A DNA stretch of 64,000 bases from positions 1-64,000 of the forward strand of contig JAVEYH010000003.1 of assembly GCA_034003585.1 (NCBI GenBank). Direction: 5' to 3'. Origin of the DNA: JAPXSY01 sp034003585 (GTDB lineage Bacteria > Verrucomicrobiota > Kiritimatiellia > RFP12 > UBA1067). Below are positions 29,107-38,070 of this stretch, one piece after another (within the stretch, counting starts at the first letter, position 1; each line of letters begins with the position of its first letter). The notes beneath the pieces are model-generated. The model saw only the letters and a program-made list of their open reading frames with translations, had not been told where the DNA came from and made no database searches. The position numbers were made by a program, and so were the translations under genes.

Positions 29107-31302
29107 CTACTTGCCGCTGTTGCGCGGCTCGACCTCCGCGGTCATCGCGGATTTCAGCCGCTCCTGCTTGGATCCGCTCATGGCCTTGACATCCTTGAAA
29201 ATCTCGATCTCCATGGTCACGCCGCGCACCAAAGGCTTGTTGTCGACCTTGACCTCGAAAATGCCGCAATCCGGGCTTTTCAGCAGCTCGGCCGTCACAT
29301 CCACATATTTCTCCTCGCCGTCCCAGGTGAACCGGGCCCAACGGATTCTGGGCGTGTCGCTGCGGTAAGGTCCCGCGCTGCCCAGCCCGCCGCCGCCGGG
29401 ATACTGGCTGGCCGGCTGGGCGAGAAACGTCGCGCGGAACTGCACATAACGCCCGGTGTTCCCCGAGAACCCGCCGCCGCTGGAGGCCTCCGCCACGTTC
29501 TCCCAGGACGGGGCGTCCGCGATGACGAACCCGTCGTCGGTCAGGGTGTCGCCCGAGCGCGCGAACATCGCGAGGTCCGCGCCGGCCGGCACGTCCGCCT
29601 CCCACGCGAAGGTTTTGGCCGCGCCGGCCGCGCTCTTCGTGTCGTACGGGTGCGAGACGTACTCCCCGCCGTCCGCATAATTCACTGCCGCGAACTCCAG
29701 CGTGGGCACGAAGGGTTTGAGTTCGAGTCCTGCGATTCCCTGCCAGTTGAACACACCCAGCAGATTCGTCCCGCCCGCGGGAATCACCCAGCAGCCGGGG
29801 ATGCGCACGCCGGGCTTGTCATAGCGCACCACATCGAAGCGCGTGAAGCTGTCATCCGGCGCGGTGACGGTCGTCCGGAACTGCAGCATCAGCGTGCTGC
29901 CCATGGGGATCCGAATCAGCTCCGCCGGCCGCAGTTCCAGAAAGCTCTGTTTGGCGCAAGCGGCCCAATCCGTCTTTTTCGCCCCGTTTTGCCAAAACTC
30001 CAGGGAAATCTGCGCCTCCGGGTCGAGCTTGGGCAGCAGGTTGCTGTTGTAATCGGCGGGCACATCCTGCAGCGCCACCACCGCGAACGAGGGGTCCAGC
30101 ACCTGCAGTCCGCCGTTGTACAGCGACTTGTAGAGCCGGAAGACCGGTCCGTAGCCGTCCTTCTTCAGCCCGTAGAGGACCGGCTCGCCCGATGCGGCGC
30201 TCCGGTTCGGGTCCGCCATGACGGGGATCCGGATCACGCAGTTGGTCAACGGCCTGAAATAATCGTTGCGGTAGTGGCCGGTCTGCTCCGCACAGGTCCA
30301 GTTCTTCTCCGTGCCGAACTGGCCGTCGATGCGGGCCGCATAGGTTCCCTCCGCGAATCCCGAGGGAGGGCTGACGGCATCGAACCGCACCACGGTGTTC
30401 GAGAAGGCGACATTCCGGCCCTCGCCGATGAACTCGTACTCCTCGATGGCGTCGTTGCGCACCTTGACATGAAGCGTGTCGCCGATCCCCGCGGCGGTCG
30501 CGGCAAGCCCGTAGGCCGCGCCGGCCTTGTTCTGTCCCACGTGATAGGGCGCGGCCGCGGCGCCGGAAGTCGTGCGCCACTCGGCCTCCTGCGGCCAGCC
30601 GCTCACACTGGCCAGGATCCGGTCGAGGCGCAGGGCCCGGGAGGTCGCGGCGTTGTTCTTGCCCTTGACGGTAAAGCTCACCGTGTGCTCACCGGGGCCG
30701 AGCGGGAGGCTGCCGAAGGTGACGCGCTCGCGCGTGTTTGCGGCCGGCGCATAGCCGTCGAACTGCGCCGACGCGTGCCAGAGCTTGCCGGTGAAGAGGT
30801 TCTCGAACATCACGATGGTCGAGGCGTTCTCGCCCGCGAGGCAGGCGGACGCGCCGTTGCCCGCGGCCACCACCGCGGCGATCTGGCCGTAGCGGTCCGC
30901 ATACAGCGCATTCGGGTTGCGGTTGGCGAAGACCGTGCGCCGCATCTGATGGGGCGAGTGGTTCCAGACGTGGTAGACCACGCTTTCGCGCCAGAGGATG
31001 TTGGTGCCGCCCTCGCTCATCTCCACCGGTCCGTTGGTGCCGGAGCCGGCCAGGGCGAACCCCACCGCCTGATAGGGCTCCTGGTTCTCCGGGTAGAAGA
31101 TCACCGTCTCGCGGGCGGTGTTGCGCAACTCATGGCGGAACCGTTCGATCACCTTGCGCGCGTCCATGTCCAGCGACGCCTGGGTGCTGACCCGGTTGGA
31201 CTTGTACATGAACAGCAGCCAGGACGACAGGGTCATGCCCATGACCAGGCTGAACACCGCGACCGCGAAGATCGTCTCCAGTAATGTGAATCCTTTGCGC
31301 AT
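29107..31302 (-). CDS. Very large PilW-like minor pilin
   Basis: 731 residues, far above the 200-350 usual for PilW or GspJ. The N-terminus MRKGFTLLETIFAVAVFSLV is a clear prepilin: short basic leader, cut before Phe, Glu at mature +5. The large C-terminal part consists of beta-rich segments (for example LPLGPGEHTVSFTVKGKNN and YVDVTAELLKSPDCGIFEV) with no recognised domain, suggesting a folded cargo or adhesive head carried by the pseudopilin. The start was set at the ATG adjacent to the leader, behind GAGG. Second pilin of the minus operon. Confidence 0.8.
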   Translation of the reverse strand: MRKGFTLLETIFAVAVFSLVMGMTLSSWLLFMYKSNRVSTQASLDMDARKVIERFRHELRNTARETVIFYPENQEPYQAVGFALAGSGTNGPVEMSEGGTNILWRESVVYHVWNHSPHQMRRTVFANRNPNALYADRYGQIAAVVAAGNGASACLAGENASTIVMFENLFTGKLWHASAQFDGYAPAANTRERVTFGSLPLGPGEHTVSFTVKGKNNAATSRALRLDRILASVSGWPQEAEWRTTSGAAAAPYHVGQNKAGAAYGLAATAAGIGDTLHVKVRNDAIEEYEFIGEGRNVAFSNTVVRFDAVSPPSGFAEGTYAARIDGQFGTEKNWTCAEQTGHYRNDYFRPLTNCVIRIPVMADPNRSAASGEPVLYGLKKDGYGPVFRLYKSLYNGGLQVLDPSFAVVALQDVPADYNSNLLPKLDPEAQISLEFWQNGAKKTDWAACAKQSFLELRPAELIRIPMGSTLMLQFRTTVTAPDDSFTRFDVVRYDKPGVRIPGCWVIPAGGTNLLGVFNWQGIAGLELKPFVPTLEFAAVNYADGGEYVSHPYDTKSAAGAAKTFAWEADVPAGADLAMFARSGDTLTDDGFVIADAPSWENVAEASSGGGFSGNTGRYVQFRATFLAQPASQYPGGGGLGSAGPYRSDTPRIRWARFTWDGEEKYVDVTAELLKSPDCGIFEVKVDNKPLVRGVTMEIEIFKDVKAMSGSKQERLKSAMTAEVEPRNSGK

Positions 31303-31316
31303 CGCGCACCTCGCAT

Positions 31317-31793
31317 CTAAGGCGTCCGTTTCAGCTCCTCGGTGAACAGGTAGTCCATCCGCTCGCAATCCCGGTCATCGAACCGGCAGATGAACTTCCC
31401 GGTTTTGATCGGATGGAACACTTTGCGCCAACCCCAGCGGGAGCAGGTGCAGATATGGGTTGTGACCGTCATATGCGTCAGGTTGGTGGTCGGTGAATTC
31501 ACGGTCACCTCTGTCTTCCGGAGGAAACGGCCGGCGGGATCCGCCGCGTTGCCGAAATCATCCACCCGCGTGCCGAGCTCGCGGTACAGGTGCAGATCCG
31601 CGTACGGCACCCCGCGCGCCCGTTCGATCCGGCCTTGGGAGAGCGATGCGGCCACATAATGGTCCCGCGCCATCTGGAAACGCGAGATCATCTGGTCGAC
31701 CAAAGGGAACGCCGCCGTCAGGATGATGACCAGCAGACCCATCGCCACCATCAGTTCGACCACCGTCATGCCGCGCTGCCCTGTTCTGCTCAT
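31317..31793 (-). CDS. PilV/GspI-like minor prepilin
   Basis: 158 residues. MSRTGQRG is followed by MTVVELMVAMGLLVIILTAA; cleavage is expected after Gly8 with Met at mature +1 and Glu at +5. The globular part contains THICTCSRWGW and CRFDDRDC cysteines. The start is the ATG beside the leader, behind GGGGG. It sits between the PAS/HisKA gene and the PilW-like gene with gaps of 10-15 nt. Confidence 0.8.
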   Translation of the reverse strand: MSRTGQRGMTVVELMVAMGLLVIILTAAFPLVDQMISRFQMARDHYVAASLSQGRIERARGVPYADLHLYRELGTRVDDFGNAADPAGRFLRKTEVTVNSPTTNLTHMTVTTHICTCSRWGWRKVFHPIKTGKFICRFDDRDCERMDYLFTEELKRTP

Positions 31794-31803
31794 AACACCC
31801 CCG

Positions 31804-32949
31804 TCAGACCCGCCGCGACGGCATCCGCTCCTCTTCGATCCGGAGCATGCCTTTCGTATCCCCCTGCCCGGGCAGATACGGTTCCGCCGCGTACAGCCGT
31901 TTGGCATTCATCTTCTGCAACAGGTCCCGCAACTGGATCACGGCGTCATAGCACAGGTTGATCATGTCCTGCCGCGACTTCTCGTCTTTGACGCCGCCCA
32001 TCTTGAGAATTTCGATGCTGGTCAGCAGCACCGTGGCGGGCTGGCCCAGCGAATGGCACACTCCGGCCAGACTCTCCATCATCACGCGGTTGCGCTCCAC
32101 CTGACTCTCGGCGATCTCGGCGCGCCGGCGCTCCGCCGTGTCGCGCAGCGAGATCACCATGCCGCGCAGCTCATCGTCGTCGTTGATATCCGGCACCGCC
32201 GCGATCTGAAGCCAGCGCGCCTGCTCGTTGACCAGCAGCCGCTGTTCGCCGATCCAGCTCTTGCGCTGCCGGACGTTGGCGAGCATCGGCACAATCACGG
32301 CCTTGTGGTCGAACCAGGCCGACAAATGGCCGCCGAACACCTCGGTCTCCTCCCCGCCCGCCAGCAGATGCACCATCATGCGGTTGGCGTAAACGACCTT
32401 GCCCTCCATGTCCGCGATGCCGATGCCCGAGTCGGTGTTGTCCATCGCGTGGTAGACCGAGAGCAGCCGCTGCTCGGCCTGCCACCGCGACTGGATGTCG
32501 CGGATGAGATAACAGACCGGTTCGGGAACGCGCAACCCGTTGCCCATGGCCACGATCTCCACGGCGGAGAGGCTGCCGTCCCTGCGCACCGCGAACGCCT
32601 GAATGCGCATGTACCGGCTTTCCGAGATCACCGCCAGGATCTCCTCCAGCAGCGAAGAGGTCACACCGGCCACCAGCGTGCCCAGCGGCACGCCGGACAG
32701 GCCCCGCTCCCGTTCGCCGTACTGGAAGAACGAGGTCGCGCGGGCGTTCGCCTCCAAAACGATCCCGTGCCGGTCAGCCAGCAGGATCGCATCGTACGCG
32801 CTCTCGAACAGAAACCGGTAATCCAACTTGCCGAAATAATCCGCCTGGACCTCTACCCCGGAACGGTCGGCCACGGTGGAACGCCCGTAACCCAATGAGC
32901 GGATATCGATTTTGATGGTCTGTGATTTGTCGTTCGTACTCATCGTCAT
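31804..32949 (-). CDS. PAS-PAS protein with HisKA-like domain but no ATPase domain
   Basis: 381 residues, soluble. The N-terminus carries KSQTIKIDIRSLGY (8-21), a motif also found in the protein encoded at 47666. Two PAS domains follow (LFESAYDAILLADRHGIVLE and YHAMDNTDSGIGIADMEGKV). The C-terminal helix pair has VCHSLGQPATVLLTSIEIL, a HisKA-like box retaining His299, but the chain ends about 80 residues later with no N, G or F boxes. It could accept phosphate from a kinase such as the one at 15467, or act as a phosphatase or sensor scaffold. First gene of the minor-pilin operon, from a candidate sigma-54 promoter. Confidence 0.75.
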   Translation of the reverse strand: MTMSTNDKSQTIKIDIRSLGYGRSTVADRSGVEVQADYFGKLDYRFLFESAYDAILLADRHGIVLEANARATSFFQYGERERGLSGVPLGTLVAGVTSSLLEEILAVISESRYMRIQAFAVRRDGSLSAVEIVAMGNGLRVPEPVCYLIRDIQSRWQAEQRLLSVYHAMDNTDSGIGIADMEGKVVYANRMMVHLLAGGEETEVFGGHLSAWFDHKAVIVPMLANVRQRKSWIGEQRLLVNEQARWLQIAAVPDINDDDELRGMVISLRDTAERRRAEIAESQVERNRVMMESLAGVCHSLGQPATVLLTSIEILKMGGVKDEKSRQDMINLCYDAVIQLRDLLQKMNAKRLYAAEPYLPGQGDTKGMLRIEEERMPSRRV

Positions 32950-33022
32950 TGGCGCCCCTGCGTTACAATCCGTCGTAAACCGCATGTGAGAATCCCGATG
33001 CGATCTCAAGCCATGTAGTATT

Positions 33023-33038
33023 AGCAAAAATCATGCCG
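33023..33038 (-). promoter_or_regulatory. Candidate sigma-54 promoter of the minor-pilin operon
   Basis: The minus strand reads CGGCATGATTTTTGCT: GG and GC in exact register and the full TTGCT -12 element. The leader to 32949 is about 63 nt. It is divergent from the promoter at 33229-33244. Confidence 0.65.
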
Positions 33039-33228
33039 GAACCATTGCCCCCCTTCTGGCACGCGGCAACCGCCTTTTTTCTCCCTTCTGCAAAGCCGCT
33101 TTGCAAAAACGAGAATCCGGGGCGGAGCCGCGACCGGGCCCGCGCCTGACGCCGAACCCTCCGGAAGGCCGCGCGCGAACATGCCGCTTCCGTCCGGGAG
33201 CGGCGACCCGCGCTTTTTATCGTGAAAC

Positions 33229-33244
33229 TGGCACTGTTTCTGCT
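33229..33244 (+). promoter_or_regulatory. Candidate sigma-54 promoter of pilMNOPQ
   Basis: TGGCACTGTTTCTGCT has a full TGGCAC -24 and a TGCT -12. Its predicted transcription start falls at about 33255, almost at the pilM ATG. Confidence 0.62.
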
Positions 33245-33256
33245 TACTTTACCCAT

Positions 33257-34273
33257 ATGACCAAGGGGTTACCCATATCCGCGCTTGCGCGGCAATCCAA
33301 GCCGCTCACCGACATTGTGGGGATCGAGGTGGGTTCCGGTAATCAGGACGGCGTTCCCGCGGTGCGCCTGCGCAAGCGTAACAACCGGTTCGAGCTGCTG
33401 GCCGCCGGGTTCCTGCCCTTGCCGGGAACCCTGCCCCTGGATCAGGATGCCGCGCAGAAGTCCGCGCCGGTCTGGCTGTTGCCGCGGCCGTTTCAGGCCC
33501 CGCACGCCGCGCTGGCCATCTCCTCCCCGCTCGGATTCCTGCGGCATGCCGCGGGAGCGGGGGAGGAGACGCCGGACAAGCAGGCGGTCCCTTTCCGGAC
33601 CGCCTCCCGCGCCTCAGCTCCGGAATCCCCGGCGCTGCTGACCGGCCTGCCCGAGTTTCAGGCCGCCTGGGCCGCCCGGCTCCTGCCCGAAGGCCGCCGC
33701 CCCACCGCCCGCTCGATCCAGTTCTCCCCGGCCGCCGCCCTCAACGCGCTGACCGCCTCACCGGGTTTCAGCGCGGTCTCCGGCACGGCCACCGCGCTCT
33801 TTGTCTTCGCCGAATTCACCTCCATCGCCGCCTTCCAGGAGGGGCATCTGATGCTGTACCGCGAACACGCCGCGGGCTATCTGCACCTCCGCAAGGTTGT
33901 CAGCCAGCAGATGGGCATTGATATGGCCCTGGCGGACTCCCTGCTTGACGACACGCTGGTCGACCCCACGCCGATCATCGAGCCGGTGCTCCGTCCGCTG
34001 TTCAGGCAGGTCGAGATCTCCTCGGACTTCCTGCTCCGCAGGCGAAACTGCAAGGCGGACCACTTTTTCCTGTGCGGCGTGCCTGCCGGGAACCGTTACT
34101 GGTCTTCGGTGTTCGCGCAGATGATGAGCCATACGCTCACGCCGCTGCCGCCGTTGGACGGTGCCGAACCCCCGCCCCCGGGCCACTCTGGCGCGGACCC
34201 CCTCACGCCGGCCCAGAAACAGTTGCTGATGACCGCGTATGGCGCGGCGCGCGCCGCTTTGGAGGACGCATGA
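33257..34273 (+). CDS. pilM: PilM-like actin-fold protein of the pilus alignment complex
   Basis: 338 residues, cytoplasmic. The beginning LTDIVGIEVGSG corresponds to the PilM phosphate-1 strand, and later GTATALFVFAEFTSIAAFQ and HFFLCGVPAGN resemble its nucleotide-binding strands, though sequence divergence is high. Identity rests strongly on context: it overlaps PilN- and PilO-like genes by ATGA, followed by a PilP-like gene and a secretin. PilM links cytoplasmic ATPases to PilN. The ATG used is only ~12 bases after the candidate -12 element, so the message may be almost leaderless. Confidence 0.75.
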   Translation: MTKGLPISALARQSKPLTDIVGIEVGSGNQDGVPAVRLRKRNNRFELLAAGFLPLPGTLPLDQDAAQKSAPVWLLPRPFQAPHAALAISSPLGFLRHAAGAGEETPDKQAVPFRTASRASAPESPALLTGLPEFQAAWAARLLPEGRRPTARSIQFSPAAALNALTASPGFSAVSGTATALFVFAEFTSIAAFQEGHLMLYREHAAGYLHLRKVVSQQMGIDMALADSLLDDTLVDPTPIIEPVLRPLFRQVEISSDFLLRRRNCKADHFFLCGVPAGNRYWSSVFAQMMSHTLTPLPPLDGAEPPPPGHSGADPLTPAQKQLLMTAYGAARAALEDA

Positions 34274-34917
34274 GCAGCGTGTACCACCTCAATCTGCTGC
34301 GGCCGGAAGAGCACCTGAGCTCCAGCCCCATCCGCCTCCGGGTGATGCTCCCGATGCTCGCCCTGCTGAGCGCGCTCGGCGTGGGGGTCTGGTGGAGCGT
34401 GCTGGCGGGACGCGCCCGCGCCATCACCCAGCAGAAAAACGCCATCGAGGCCAACCTGTCGCAACTGAGGCCGACGCACGAAACCGTGCTCGGATTGCGC
34501 GCCGAGCAGCGGGACGTGACGGCGACGTTGGAGCAGCTTGCCTTTTACACGCGGGCGCGGCTGCGCTTCGGCCCCGCGCTTCAGGCGCTCGCGCATCATG
34601 TTCCGGACCAGATTCAACTGACCGAACTTCATATTCCGCCGCCCCCGGAACCGCCTCCTCCCGATCCCAAAAACCCGGTGTGGGGGCCCACCAACCCGGT
34701 GGAGCGCGTCACCCTGCGCCTGACGGGACGGACCACCGGCGCCCAACAGGTCGAAACCCTGCTGCGCGCCTTCCGCACCGAGGCCTTCACCAACCTGATC
34801 CGCTCCGCCGAAATTCCCAAGGGCGCCTACCGCCAGGACACGACCCGGCGCGGCGCAAGCAGAGAAACGCTTTTGTTTGAGTTGAACTGCGAATGCGCTT
34901 CCAGGAGGTTTGAATGA
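34270..34917 (+). CDS. pilN: PilN-like inner-membrane protein
   Basis: 215 residues, bitopic. The cytoplasmic N-terminus MSSVYHLNLLRPE matches the PilM-binding INLLP-type motif. It is followed by a transmembrane helix (LPMLALLSALGVGVWWSVLA), a periplasmic coiled coil (~45-90) and a ferredoxin-like domain with LRLTGRTTGAQQVETLLRAF. A Pro-rich insert (PPPPEPPPPDP) is unusual. Start and stop overlap pilM and pilO by four bases each. Confidence 0.82.
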   Translation: MSSVYHLNLLRPEEHLSSSPIRLRVMLPMLALLSALGVGVWWSVLAGRARAITQQKNAIEANLSQLRPTHETVLGLRAEQRDVTATLEQLAFYTRARLRFGPALQALAHHVPDQIQLTELHIPPPPEPPPPDPKNPVWGPTNPVERVTLRLTGRTTGAQQVETLLRAFRTEAFTNLIRSAEIPKGAYRQDTTRRGASRETLLFELNCECASRRFE

Positions 34918-35525
34918 GCCTTGACACCTCCATGCTTCACAAAATCGCCCCCTCCATGCAGCGCTCGATCCTGATCACCCTCGCCGGGCTGCTGGTTTCC
35001 GCGGCCATGGTCTTTTTCCTGGTGTGGCCCGCGCGCGCGCGCGTCCACGCGCTCGCCGCGGAGCTGAACACCCTGCGCGACACCCTCGCCACCGTGCGCG
35101 CGGATATCGCGGACACGGAAGCGCAACGGCGGAAAACCGCCGGGGTCCGCTCGCAATACGACGCCCTGGTCCAATCGGGCGTGCTTCAACCGCTCCTCAA
35201 CTCGTTCGCCATGCGGGGCAAGTCGCTGCTCGACCCGCTCGCGCAGCAGACCGGGTTCGCGATCGCCAACGTCAAGGACGACCGCTTCCTGCGGCTGCAG
35301 GTGCCGAAACAGGCGCCCCTCCAGCTCCACGGGCGCCAGCTGATCGAGTTCTCGGGCCAGGGCGCCTACACCTCGATCGTGGACTTCATCGCGCTGGCCG
35401 AGGAACAGTTGCCCCTCTGCACCCTCGCGGGGCTCAAGATCATCAGCCAAACCCAGACTCCGGAGACGCACAAGGCGTTCATCACCTTCGAATGGCCCGC
35501 CAAAGGCGAGAAACGGACCCCATGA
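34914..35525 (+). CDS. pilO: PilO-like inner-membrane protein
   Basis: 203 residues. A transmembrane helix (ILITLAGLLVSAAMVFFLVW) follows a short cytoplasmic tail, then a coiled coil (LAAELNTLRDTLATVRADIA) and a ferredoxin-like periplasmic domain ending ISQTQTPETHKAFITFEWP. The arrangement matches PilO, which heterodimerises with PilN. Overlaps both neighbours by ATGA. Confidence 0.8.
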   Translation: MSLDTSMLHKIAPSMQRSILITLAGLLVSAAMVFFLVWPARARVHALAAELNTLRDTLATVRADIADTEAQRRKTAGVRSQYDALVQSGVLQPLLNSFAMRGKSLLDPLAQQTGFAIANVKDDRFLRLQVPKQAPLQLHGRQLIEFSGQGAYTSIVDFIALAEEQLPLCTLAGLKIISQTQTPETHKAFITFEWPAKGEKRTP

Positions 35526-36076
35526 GAAACGCGCAACACGCAACACGCAACGCACCACGCGCCACGTCTCTGTTCCCGGAGCCGTTTGACGCCGGCTGGG
35601 CACGGACCGCGTTTTCCCTCCTTCTGTTTTGTCTCGCCGCCCTGCCGGCGAGCGCCGCGCGCGACCCCTTCTGGCCCATCGGCTACGAACCGCCGAAACC
35701 CGAACCCGCGGTCAAAGAAACCCGCGAAGTGCCGAAAAAGGCACCGCCGCAACCCGTATCGGCCAAACCAGCCCCTCCCCGGCCCAAACCCCCGGCCGTG
35801 AAACCCGTGACCGACGGGGATTGGGCCGACGCGCGCGCCCTCATCACCGTCACGGGGTTCACCCGCGCGACACGCCCCGACACGGGCGAGACCCGCGCCC
35901 TGGCCCTGATCAACCGCCACTCCTACGCTCCCGGCGACACCCTCTGCCTCACCAACGCCGGCATCGCCTTCCTCTGGCGCATCGATTCCCTTGACAACCG
36001 TGAGCTGAAACTGGCGCCGCTCCAAGCCTCCCGGATCGCCCCGCCCGGCGCGGGCCCCTCCGGAAGCGCGCCCTGA
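35522..36076 (+). CDS. PilP-like periplasmic protein
   Basis: 184 residues. A long N-terminal region encoded by ACACGCAAC-type tandem repeats precedes a signal core (FSLLLFCLAALPASAA); there is no lipobox, unlike classical PilP. A Pro/Lys-rich linker (~45-90) leads to a small beta domain (RALALINRHSYAPGDTL, then FLWRIDSLDNRELKLAPL), the size and position of the PilP/GspC homology domain that touches the secretin. It lies between pilO and pilQ, so a PilP role is inferred mainly from order. Confidence 0.66.
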   Translation: MRNAQHATRNAPRATSLFPEPFDAGWARTAFSLLLFCLAALPASAARDPFWPIGYEPPKPEPAVKETREVPKKAPPQPVSAKPAPPRPKPPAVKPVTDGDWADARALITVTGFTRATRPDTGETRALALINRHSYAPGDTLCLTNAGIAFLWRIDSLDNRELKLAPLQASRIAPPGAGPSGSAP

Positions 36077-36137
36077 CACGCTTTTCCCCGCGTCTTCCCT
36101 CCCCATCGATTTTCAACCCAAACCCAGGAGTATTCAC

Positions 36138-38006
36138 ATGAACCGTATCAGCCGACTCTGTGCGTTCGTCGCGGCCAGCCTGTGCCTGGCCTGGCAGCCC
36201 GTCACGCGCGCCGAAGAGGCCGCGGCCCCGGCCCCCGTGCCGGCGAACACCCCCTCCGAATCCGGGGCCAAGCCGCCGCAGTCCGCCAAGACCACCGCCT
36301 CGGTCCGTGTCACCGATGCCTCATCCTCCAGCGAGCCGCTCGTTTCCATGACCTTCGACGAGGCGCCCCTGGCGGATGTGATCAAGGCCTTCCGCGACGC
36401 CACAGGGGCCAACATCATCTCCGGCGGCACCAACGTGCTGCAGGCGAACATCAGCGTCAGCCTCGACAATGTGCCGTGGCGCAAAGGGCTCTCCTCGATC
36501 CTGGACCCCCAGGGCCTGCAACTGGTCGAGCAGCCCGCCGGATCCGGCATTTACGTGATCAACACGAAAACCGTCGAGGTCCCCAAGATCACCCGCGTGT
36601 TCTCGCTCGAGTACATCAAGGCCGAGGATGTCGCCGACCTGCTGAAAACCACCCTCGGCACCACCGGCGGGATTGTGACTCCCTTCAAAGAGGCCAATGC
36701 GGTCATCCTCACCGCCACGGAACAGCAGATCACCGAGTGCGAGACCATCATCAAGGCCATCGACAAAGCCTCGCCACAAGTCTACATCGAGGTCCGTTTC
36801 GTCGAACTGAACGCGGCCGCCAGCCGGAAACTGGGCCTGAAATGGGACAGCCTCGGCACAAAAGAAGGCTGGGGCGTGCACGCGGGCACCACCTCCTTCG
36901 GTTTTCAGAACGATTACCTCAAAACCAAAGACAAAGGTACGGACCGCAGCCGGAGTTTCGAATCGGGCGACACCCGTTCCCTCGTGAATGACATTCTGGA
37001 CATTGAAGAGAACGACGTGAGCCAGAGCGCCCTGACGCGCACGGTCAAGAGTAATGACGGCTTCACCCAGGCACGCGCCTTCACCGGCACCCTCTCGCTG
37101 GACGCCTTCTCCCTCGCCATGAACGCCTTCGAGCAGATGGACGGCGTCTCGATCTTCTCCAACCCCAAGATCATCGTGGCCAACGAGAAAGAGGCGGTCG
37201 TGGACATGAGCCAAAAGGAGCCCAACCTGACCGTGACCTCCTCCCGTTCGGGAACCGCTGGCGACCAGCTCGACATCTCGGCCGAACTCGAGGTCATCCC
37301 GGGCGAGAAGGGGGACAAGGACGGGAAAGGCAAAGGCCTTTTCGCGGGCGAGGCGTTCTTCAGTTACGGCATCACCCTCAAAGTCACGCCGCGCATCAGT
37401 TCCACCGGCCTGATCACCCTCAACGTGGAACCCTCGATCAGCAAATGGGTCCGTGATTACGAGTTTAAAGGCGTCTCCGATTCCACGCCCACCCCGACAT
37501 ATCCCATCATCTACATGCAGCGCCTGCAGACGGTCTTCACCATGAACAGCGGCACCACAGCCGTGATCGGCGGCCTGACCACGACAACCGAAAACAACAT
37601 CGATTCCGGCATCCCTTGGCTGCGCGAGCTGCCCTGGGTGGGATCGCGCCTGTTCGGCTGGAAGAGCCGCGCCAAAGAGCAGAAGGAGATCATCATCTTC
37701 GTTTCCGTCGGTCTGGCCGATCCCCTCAAACTGCCCGAATCTGTCGGCATGCCGAAAAACGCCATCCTCGGCCGGGACCTGCTGACCGGCGAACTGAAAG
37801 AGCCGGGAGACCGCACCAAAGAAGAGGTGATGAGTCTCCGTGACCCGGCCCGCAAGGCCAAACAGCGCGCGCCCGCGGACGGGACGCCCGCCGCCGCAGG
37901 CGGGGCCGCCGCGCCCGCAGCCGTACCGGCCGCATTGGTGACCGAGAGCGAAGCGGCGAAAACGGCACAGCCGGTCGACACCGCCCCGCTGCTGCAGAAC
38001 CCGTAG
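36138..38006 (+). CDS. pilQ: Type IV pilus secretin PilQ (GspD family)
   Basis: 622 residues; outer-membrane channel for the pilus. A signal peptide (FVAASLCLAWQPVTRA) and an Ala/Pro-rich linker are followed by a secretin/TonB short N-terminal domain (ISVSLDNVPWRKGLSSILDP) and an N1-type domain (AEDVADLLKTTLGTTGGIV). The secretin barrel has VYIEVRFVELNAAASRKLGL, a GxxD-type VFTMNSGTTAVIGGL and the C-terminal block GIPWLRELPWVGSRLFGWKS. AGGAG precedes the start. A ~70-residue Ala-rich tail after the barrel is uncommon and may bind a pilotin or peptidoglycan. Confidence 0.94.
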   Translation: MNRISRLCAFVAASLCLAWQPVTRAEEAAAPAPVPANTPSESGAKPPQSAKTTASVRVTDASSSSEPLVSMTFDEAPLADVIKAFRDATGANIISGGTNVLQANISVSLDNVPWRKGLSSILDPQGLQLVEQPAGSGIYVINTKTVEVPKITRVFSLEYIKAEDVADLLKTTLGTTGGIVTPFKEANAVILTATEQQITECETIIKAIDKASPQVYIEVRFVELNAAASRKLGLKWDSLGTKEGWGVHAGTTSFGFQNDYLKTKDKGTDRSRSFESGDTRSLVNDILDIEENDVSQSALTRTVKSNDGFTQARAFTGTLSLDAFSLAMNAFEQMDGVSIFSNPKIIVANEKEAVVDMSQKEPNLTVTSSRSGTAGDQLDISAELEVIPGEKGDKDGKGKGLFAGEAFFSYGITLKVTPRISSTGLITLNVEPSISKWVRDYEFKGVSDSTPTPTYPIIYMQRLQTVFTMNSGTTAVIGGLTTTTENNIDSGIPWLRELPWVGSRLFGWKSRAKEQKEIIIFVSVGLADPLKLPESVGMPKNAILGRDLLTGELKEPGDRTKEEVMSLRDPARKAKQRAPADGTPAAAGGAAAPAAVPAALVTESEAAKTAQPVDTAPLLQNP

Positions 38007-38025
38007 TGAAGCCCGTCAGAACGTC

Positions 38026-38055
38026 CCGGCGGCGAAGACTCTCCCGCGCCGCCGG
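38026..38055. terminator. 9-bp GC-rich hairpin between pilQ and the giant repeat gene
   Basis: CCGGCGGCG and CGCCGCCGG pair perfectly around a 12-nt loop, ending 15 bases before the next ATG. It has no T-run, so it may attenuate rather than end transcription, or stabilise the pilQ message. Confidence 0.5.
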
Positions 38056-38070
38056 AAACGAGGAGCCGCC

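Noticed and set aside
26788..31284. A 1,498-codon open frame on the plus strand opposite the minor-pilin operon
   Set aside because: It spans several real minus-strand genes with prepilin leaders and Shine-Dalgarno sites; composition is that of a shadow frame. Sharing its length with the frame at 58274 is coincidence.
35522..35575. ACACGCAAC tandem repeat at the start of the PilP-like gene as a separate repeat element
   Set aside because: It is short, in frame and encodes the variable leader of the signal peptide; treated as part of the gene.
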